From NCBI GenBank assembly GCA_900756725.1, contig CAAELJ010000005.1, positions 1 to 11,130 of the forward strand: a DNA stretch of 11,130 nt, given 5' to 3'. The notes under the pieces are model-generated. The model saw nothing but the letters and a program-made list of their open reading frames with translations, was not told the origin of the DNA and did not search any database. The position numbers and the translations under genes were made by a program. Of this stretch, positions 7,124 through 11,130 are shown piece by piece (the stretch's first letter is position 1; each line of letters starts with the position of its first letter). This DNA is from an uncultured Collinsella sp. Lineage in GTDB: Bacteria; Actinomycetota; Coriobacteriia; Coriobacteriales; Coriobacteriaceae.

Positions 7124-7960
7124 ATGCAGATGGTCGAGCTGCCTAGCTGGCTTGCGGTCGAGCAGCGATACGAGCCCGCGGGGGCTCGGCATCGTGTGAT
7201 GCAAAAGAATGTCCTGCACCTGGCGAGCCTGCTTGAGCGGGTTCGCCTGGGTGGAGGCGCGCACGAGGGCGGGTCGATGGTCGACCGCGCCCTTTCTTGC
7301 GTTTCGGCTTCGGTGCGCCTGGTGGGGATGTTCGTCTGCGTCCTGTGCGTGTGCCTGACGCAGAGTCCGCTGTACCTGATGCTGATGGCGGCTATCGCGC
7401 TGGTGCTGGTCGCGGTGCGCCCCGCACGCGGGCTGCGTGCGACCTTTGTACCGGCGCTCGGCGCCACGGGGCTTGCAGTGGTTCTGGCACTGCCTGCCCT
7501 GCTGCTGGGCGCTTCTGCCACGGGCGCCATGCTCAAGATCGCGCTCAAGACGTTCATTAACGTGTCGCTGGTGCTGGGCGTTTCGTGGACCCTCACGTGG
7601 AGCAGCATGTCGGCGGCGCTCAAGATGCTACATCTTCCCGACGAAGTTATCTTTACGTTTGATATGGCGCTCAAGCACATCGAGGTGTTGGGACGCACGG
7701 CGCACGATCTGTGCGAATCGGTCATGCTGCGCAGCGTCGGTTCCGCGCCTGCGGGTTTTTCGCGCACCGACTCGCTGGCGGGTATCATGGGCATGACGTT
7801 TATCAAGGCGATGGAATGCAGCCGCGCGATGGACGAGGCCATGCTTTGCCGCGGCTTCGCCGGCGTGTATCCGGCGCCTGCACGGAGCGGCTTTGGCTGG
7901 CGCGATGCCGTTTACGCGGCCGTTGTGGCGTTGCTCGCCGTGTTGTGCGCGGTGCTGTAG
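7124..7960 (+). CDS. cbiQ: ECF transporter T component CbiQ/EcfT
   Basis: This 278-residue membrane protein is the coupling subunit that passes the force of ATP hydrolysis from CbiO to CbiM. Hydrophobic stretches lie at about 62-80, 82-98, 108-131, 137-158 and 261-278. Between them is the cytoplasmic helical region typical of the family (about 160-250), with MLRSVG (201-206) and AMLCRGFAG (239-247) standing where the two short Arg-containing coupling motifs that contact the ATPase normally lie. The first motif departs from the usual Ala-Arg-Gly form. The ATG at 7124 follows AAGGAAA at the end of cbiM, so translation is probably coupled; an ATG six bases later is possible. The first 50 residues are poorly recognisable. 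Same transcript as cbiM and cbiO. Confidence 0.88.
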   Translation: MQMVELPSWLAVEQRYEPAGARHRVMQKNVLHLASLLERVRLGGGAHEGGSMVDRALSCVSASVRLVGMFVCVLCVCLTQSPLYLMLMAAIALVLVAVRPARGLRATFVPALGATGLAVVLALPALLLGASATGAMLKIALKTFINVSLVLGVSWTLTWSSMSAALKMLHLPDEVIFTFDMALKHIEVLGRTAHDLCESVMLRSVGSAPAGFSRTDSLAGIMGMTFIKAMECSRAMDEAMLCRGFAGVYPAPARSGFGWRDAVYAAVVALLAVLCAVL

Positions 7961-7990
7961 CGCGGTCGGTCGAACCGTCGATGTGAGTAG

Positions 7991-7997
7991 GGAAGGG
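7991..7997 (+). promoter_or_regulatory. Ribosome binding site deciding a TTG start for cbiO
   Basis: GGAAGGG ends seven bases before the TTG at 8005. The first in-frame ATG (8029) has no such signal at a suitable distance, so TTG is the preferred start. Confidence 0.65.
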
Positions 7998-8004
7998 CGA
8001 CGTT

Positions 8005-8775
8005 TTGGCAAACGATACGAATAACGCGATGGGTGCGAGCGGTGCTGCCGGCGCTGAGACCACGCCGCTCATCGAGTTTCGCGACGTGGTGTTTTCCTAT
8101 GCGGGTCATACGGTGGTCGACGGCGTTTCATTGCAGGTGAACCGTGGGGAGCTCGTTGCTCTGCTCGGTCCCAACGGCTGCGGCAAGACGACGATCATGC
8201 GCCTTATCAACGGCCTTGAGCTTGCGGACGCGGGTGCGTACCTGTTCGACGGGCATGCGGTCGATGCGGCATATCTCAAGGATTCCGCGACGGCCCAGCG
8301 GTTCCATCAGCGCGTGGGCTTTGTGTTCCAAAACGCCGATGCGCAGCTCTTTTGTGCCACGGTCGGCGAGGAAGTCGCGTTTGGCCCGGCTCAAATGGGG
8401 CTGCCGGCAGACGAGCTCGAGCGCCGCGTCCGCGATGCCATGGGGCTGTTCCAGGTTGCCGACCTTGCCGACGTCTCTCCCTATCAGCTCTCGGGCGGGC
8501 AAAAGAAGCGCGTTGCGCTGGCTGCGGTGGTGTCGATGAACCCGGATATCCTGGTGCTCGACGAGCCCACCAACGGACTTGACGAGGACTCGTGCGACAT
8601 CGTGGTCAACTTTCTACTGGCCTATGTTGCTGCTGGCAAGACGGTCTTGATGAGCACACACCATCAGGATTTGGTGCGGCGCCTGGGTGCCCGCGCCATC
8701 TATATCGATCGATATCACCATGTGGTTGAGGCGCCGGTGTCGTCGTATGGAACCGAGAGCGGCGCTGCGGAATAG
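8005..8775 (+). CDS. cbiO: ECF transporter ATP-binding protein CbiO
   Basis: This 256-residue ABC ATPase powers the CbiM/CbiQ transporter from the cytoplasmic side. Every ATPase element is present: Walker A GPNGCGKT (55-62), Q-loop at Q109 in VFQNADAQLF (the NADAQLF form is typical of ECF-type ATPases), signature LSGGQ (162-166), Walker B ILVLDE (182-187) with catalytic E187, D-loop NGLD (190-193) and the switch histidine in STHH (217-220). Only one ATPase gene is present, so a CbiO homodimer is expected. The start is a TTG with a good ribosome binding site; starting at the ATG eight codons later would change nothing essential. It lies 44 bases after cbiQ and closes the operon. Confidence 0.95.
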   Translation: MANDTNNAMGASGAAGAETTPLIEFRDVVFSYAGHTVVDGVSLQVNRGELVALLGPNGCGKTTIMRLINGLELADAGAYLFDGHAVDAAYLKDSATAQRFHQRVGFVFQNADAQLFCATVGEEVAFGPAQMGLPADELERRVRDAMGLFQVADLADVSPYQLSGGQKKRVALAAVVSMNPDILVLDEPTNGLDEDSCDIVVNFLLAYVAAGKTVLMSTHHQDLVRRLGARAIYIDRYHHVVEAPVSSYGTESGAAE

Positions 8776-8795
8776 TTGCTGCGTAGAGCGTGCGT

Positions 8796-8813
8796 AGCCG
8801 CCCGCGCGGCTTT
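8796..8813 (+). terminator. Weak candidate terminator after cbiO
   Basis: AGCCGC (8796-8801) and GCGGCT (8806-8811) form a 6-bp GC-rich stem with a 4-base loop, followed only by TT. It sits 20 bases after the cbiO stop and before the next promoter, but the T run is very short. Confidence 0.35.
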
Positions 8814-8820
8814 GCCGTGA

Positions 8821-8829
8821 TGGTATAGT
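8821..8829 (+). promoter_or_regulatory. Candidate extended -10 promoter of the phospholipase-like gene
   Basis: TGG plus TATAGT (5 of 6 to consensus) gives an extended -10. The start point would be near 8836. I see no clear -35. A start this close to the gene excludes the ATG at 8843 as a well-led start and favours the ATG at 8855. Confidence 0.45.
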
Positions 8830-8854
8830 TATCCAGGTTTTTATGGGGGTGGCT

Positions 8855-9703
8855 ATGCCAAGCTGGAACATTCATATCGCTCAGACGGAGCGTTTGCTGG
8901 AGCGCACCGGTGCGCTTGCCAATAGCGTGCGCGACCGCAATGCCTTTTTGTTTGGCTGCGTGGTTCCGGATATCTTCGTGGGCTATATGGTCCCTGGCAT
9001 CGCCGATCCCATCCCGTACCGCATTACGCACTTTGCAAAGCCCGAGCCTATCCCTAAGCCTCGTGAGCATGAGTTCTGGGATACCTATGTGGCGCCGCTG
9101 CTTAAAGGGGCGCCTGTTGGTACGCCGGCTGCCGCGACCTCGATTGTCGAGGAGCGTGAGCGACTCAATCGGGTACATTATCCCCAACGTTACAAGGACG
9201 CCGAGCCGGTTGCCGGCCCCGGCGCCTGTGAGTTTTCGCTTGCGTCCGAAGATGTGGCGCAGTCGCTGCTCGATTTAACACTGGGCGTCTGGTCGCATCT
9301 GGTGGCCGATACCGTATGGAATACACGCGTGAATCAGTACCTGGAGGCGCACGGCGGCAAGCCGTGTGAGGAGTTCCGCATTAAAAAGCAAGGCGACTTT
9401 GACTGGTTTGGCAAGACGCTCGGCATTGTTTCGATTCCGCGTGCGACCGATCGCCTGTATACTGCGGCGACGCGTTTTGGGCAGTATCCCATCCATAAGG
9501 AGTATGTGCTCAAGACCATCGGCGTCATGCACGAGATTGTACGCGAAAACCCCGGCGAGCCCGATCATCCGCCGTATCGCTTGCTAACCGAGGAGTTTTT
9601 CGATTCAACGTTTACCGAGGTCGTCGAGCTAACCGAGGCGGGATTTGCCGCCCGTGTCGAATCGCCCGATGTGTCTGCGCTGCCCCTGATTGCTAGCTGC
9701 TAG
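8855..9703 (+). CDS. Zinc-dependent phospholipase C-like protein
   Basis: This 282-residue protein resembles the zinc-dependent phospholipase C / S1-P1 nuclease fold, all-helical enzymes that bind metals with His, Asp and the N-terminal Trp. What is visible: a start MPSWNIHIAQ with Trp4 and His7, GCVVPDIF (34-41, Asp39), ITHF (57-60, His59) and an H-x3-D pair in VWSHLVADTVWN (His148, Asp152), in the order expected for that family. The remaining ligands are not obvious, so activity is uncertain. There is no signal peptide, which argues for a cytoplasmic role rather than a secreted toxin. The start at 8855 is chosen because GGGGGTGG lies just before it and the promoter candidate lies too close to the ATG at 8843. 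Single gene, convergent with and overlapping the next gene by four bases. Family medium confidence, substrate unknown. Confidence 0.55.
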   Translation: MPSWNIHIAQTERLLERTGALANSVRDRNAFLFGCVVPDIFVGYMVPGIADPIPYRITHFAKPEPIPKPREHEFWDTYVAPLLKGAPVGTPAAATSIVEERERLNRVHYPQRYKDAEPVAGPGACEFSLASEDVAQSLLDLTLGVWSHLVADTVWNTRVNQYLEAHGGKPCEEFRIKKQGDFDWFGKTLGIVSIPRATDRLYTAATRFGQYPIHKEYVLKTIGVMHEIVRENPGEPDHPPYRLLTEEFFDSTFTEVVELTEAGFAARVESPDVSALPLIASC

Positions 9704-10773
9704 CTGGCCGGCCCGGCAGTGAATAGCTCAACCCAATCGACCAACAGCTCCCGCCGAAGGGTATCTTCGGTGATGCGTTCTTGGTCGGTCTTTGGGATGT
9801 AGGGGAGCCCCGCCTTTTTATGGATGAGTTCGGCGATGTTGTTAAAGCTCTTCGTGTCTTTGATTTGCTCATAGGTTATCTGGATAACGTCATAGCCCAT
9901 GCTGGTGAGGGCGGTGGTGCGCTCGGCATCGGAGAGACTTGCCGCTTCGCCATCGTGGGCGGAGCGGCCTTGGCATTCAAGGATGACGCCCATGCTGTCG
10001 GTGGCGCTTTCGATGAGGATATCGGCGTAGCAGCAGGTTTTGTCATACAGCGAACGCGCGGCTTCGCTGAGCGGGATGCGCGCGTTATTGGTGATGTCGA
10101 TGCCCAGACCGCCCTCATCGCGGGGGAGCGAGATGAGAATTGACGTCTGGACTTCAAAGGGCGAGGCGGTCTGTCCTGTCATGCGTTCGGCGGCCCAGCG
10201 GAGCTGCTTAACGCCGCGCAGGCCTGCGGCCTGCTTGGCGAACGCGGCGATATCCGCTGCGGTAAGAAGCGGCGTGCGCTTCCACAAGTTGGTGTCATTG
10301 CCCTTGGTGTCGTCAACTCGCTCCCAGCCGCAGCTGGGCGGAATGAGCTTAAGCGAAATAGCTTCATCGAGTTGTTGTTGCGTTCGCTCGCAGGGCTTAA
10401 ACACTGCAAAGGAGCCGCACATCTCGTAGCAAGCCATGAGTAACTGGCTGCGTGAGACCTGCGTGGCAAGGCTGAGCAGCGTGAACTCCGGTGAAGTGAC
10501 ATCAAACCCATGCTCAGTCTGCCTAAACGACCCAGGAGGCGGCTCTTGGGTTAGCAGGCGGCTATGAAATAGCTTTCCGTTCGCGCGCTGTTTTCTTTCG
10601 CCCACGAATCTCCAAACTGGTGTGCCGAGCAAGTCTTTAAATACTGGTTGTTTTGAGTAGTGTACCAAGCGATGGTCATGGTCGGGCGGCAGGATTGCCG
10701 GATAGAGTCCCAGTATCTGGGGCGGGATGCGATAGTACTGAAAAGCCGTGGGTCCGCAGGCAAGAAATGACAT
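9700..10773 (-). CDS. Hypothetical protein with DUF559/Vsr-like nuclease-fold C-terminal domain
   Basis: I do not recognise a named function for this 357-residue protein. It resembles a group of lineage-specific proteins that I associate with Coriobacteriia. N-terminal part: SPEFTLLSLATQV (94-106) and a Cys-Gly pair in ACYEMCGSF (114-122). A linker holds LRGVKQLRWAAERM (185-198) and SPFEVQTSILISLPRDEGGLG (204-224). The C-terminal part (about 245-305) has YADILIE (249-255), then VILECQG (263-269), then an Arg/Ala helix and MGYDVIQIT (292-300). That is the strand-helix-strand pattern of DUF559/Vsr-like endonucleases, with Asp251 and Glu266-x-Gln268 as the candidate acidic site. No membrane segment or signal peptide. 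ATG at 10773 has only a weak GGAT upstream, but a stop at 10804-10806 leaves no better start. A role in DNA repair or defence is possible but unproven. Confidence 0.72.
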   Translation of the reverse strand: MSFLACGPTAFQYYRIPPQILGLYPAILPPDHDHRLVHYSKQPVFKDLLGTPVWRFVGERKQRANGKLFHSRLLTQEPPPGSFRQTEHGFDVTSPEFTLLSLATQVSRSQLLMACYEMCGSFAVFKPCERTQQQLDEAISLKLIPPSCGWERVDDTKGNDTNLWKRTPLLTAADIAAFAKQAAGLRGVKQLRWAAERMTGQTASPFEVQTSILISLPRDEGGLGIDITNNARIPLSEAARSLYDKTCCYADILIESATDSMGVILECQGRSAHDGEAASLSDAERTTALTSMGYDVIQITYEQIKDTKSFNNIAELIHKKAGLPYIPKTDQERITEDTLRRELLVDWVELFTAGPAS

Positions 10774-10819
10774 AGCGATCCGATCGTTTGAGCGTAGTTT
10801 GGGCTAGAAAAGCTATCGG

Positions 10820-10949
10820 TTTCGGAAGTGCGGGGAAAAAGACAAACAGGCAAAGCACAAGCGGTATTTGAGCCAACTTTATCAGGGGTTTTGTTGAAAT
10901 AAAAGGGCTTGTACTCGGAGGTAAGCAATTTTTCCCCGCACTTCCGAAA
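10820..10949. repeat. Perfect 21-bp inverted repeat pair with 88-base spacer
   Basis: The arm at 10820-10840 contains CGGAAGTGCGGGG followed by five As. The arm at 10929-10949 is its exact reverse complement. With one extra A in the second arm the match extends to GG (10818-10819) and CC (10951-10952). The spacer is 88 bases with no recognisable gene. The layout fits a small non-autonomous mobile element, paired protein-binding sites, or the two arms of a long RNA hairpin. No target-site duplication is evident at its ends. Confidence 0.8.
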
Positions 10950-10968
10950 ACCAGGTCGATCTGACTCT

Positions 10969-10986
10969 TGCTAAAACGATTTAGCA
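10969..10986. repeat. Short perfect hairpin
   Basis: TGCTAAA and TTTAGCA form a 7-bp stem around ACGA. There is no T run on either side. It could be an operator-like palindrome; its function is unknown. Confidence 0.5.
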
Positions 10987-11070
10987 GTGTCGGTTAAGGT
11001 GTGGGTTTGCCACCGGGCGAACACTTTTAGCGCTTGGGACTTTATTTTATGGGCCTCAAAGGGTGGATTT

Positions 11071-11126
11071 CGCACTTTTGGTAAAGAAATGAGTGCGTGT
11101 TTTGCTGTGCGCCGGCATTGGCACAG
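11071..11126. repeat. Two adjacent inverted repeats at the window end
   Basis: CGCACT/AGTGCG (11071-11076 with 11092-11097, 15-base loop) is followed by CTGTGC/GCACAG (11105-11110 with 11121-11126, 10-base loop), the latter flanked by TTT and AAA. The first pair reuses the CGCACT core of the 21-bp repeat. Neither has the T run of a terminator on either strand within the window. Confidence 0.4.
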
Positions 11127-11130
11127 AAAA

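Larger units (their letters stand above)
10774..11130. other. AT-richer non-coding stretch with several inverted repeats
   Basis: No open frame here has a credible start, ribosome site and protein-like composition. The base composition is clearly more AT-rich than the rest of the window. It should hold the promoter of the minus-strand gene ending at 9700, but I cannot point to a convincing -35/-10 pair. A good Shine-Dalgarno-like CGGAGGT (10916-10922) has no start codon behind it. The stretch is otherwise occupied by the inverted repeats listed separately. Confidence 0.6.

Noticed and set aside
6577..7842. 421-codon open frame on the minus strand across cbiM and cbiQ
   Set aside because: It crosses two clearly coding genes in antisense and its product is Arg/Ser/Thr-rich without motifs.
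10551..10928. 125-codon minus-strand frame with a TTG start spanning the 21-bp repeat arms
   Set aside because: It overlaps the better-supported gene start at 10773 in another frame, has a product without protein-like pattern, and its reading runs through both repeat arms.
10916..10985. CGGAGGT followed by a possible short peptide frame starting at ATT (10928)
   Set aside because: ATT starts are very rare, the frame has only 18 codons before TAG, and it runs through a repeat arm and a hairpin.
1..11130. CRISPR array, tRNA or rRNA genes, insertion sequence
   Set aside because: No regularly spaced direct repeats, no cloverleaf-like segment and no transposase-like frame was seen on either strand.

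Overview
The window looks like a chromosomal segment of a GC-rich actinobacterium. My best guess is a gut Coriobacteriia member, close to Collinsella. That placement is inference: it rests on the GC-rich codon use, the set of proteins and the style of the last gene, with no database search behind it.

Layout, left to right. An M32 (Taq-type) metallocarboxypeptidase lies on the minus strand (50-1591). Diverging from it is the phenylalanyl-tRNA synthetase operon pheS-pheT on the plus strand. About 370 bases of leader precede pheS. The leader reads as a transcription-attenuating T-box riboswitch, with a UUC (Phe) specifier candidate, a canonical T-box sequence and a strong intrinsic terminator. 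pheS and pheT, normally almost touching, are separated here by 184 bases holding a long imperfect palindrome.

Next is an energy-coupling-factor (ECF) cobalt/nickel transporter operon: cbiM (with a CbiN-like C-terminal extension), cbiQ and cbiO. Its promoter sits inside or just after the pheT terminator. An 8-bp perfect inverted repeat just downstream of the promoter has the layout GTGTTAC-N14-GTAACAC, which matches the site type I recall for the nickel regulator NikR in some deltaproteobacteria. The transporter may therefore be nickel-controlled and carry nickel, despite the usual cobalt label.

Then come a short terminator and promoter, and a gene resembling zinc-dependent phospholipase C (8855-9703, plus). 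It converges on a minus-strand gene (9700-10773) for a probable lineage-specific protein with a DUF559/Vsr-like nuclease fold; the two stop codons interlock in one CTAG. The last 357 bases (10774-11130) show no convincing gene. They are visibly AT-richer and full of inverted repeats, including a perfect 21-bp pair 88 bases apart. Bases 1-49, downstream of the carboxypeptidase, hold nothing I can call.

How the parts work together: pheST charges tRNA-Phe and is switched on when uncharged tRNA-Phe binds the T-box. CbiM/Q/O form one membrane transporter with a metal-binding core, a coupling subunit and an ATPase. The carboxypeptidase, phospholipase-like protein and nuclease-like protein are single genes with no obvious functional link to their neighbours. 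The right end (about 9700 onward) is the accessory-looking part of the window.
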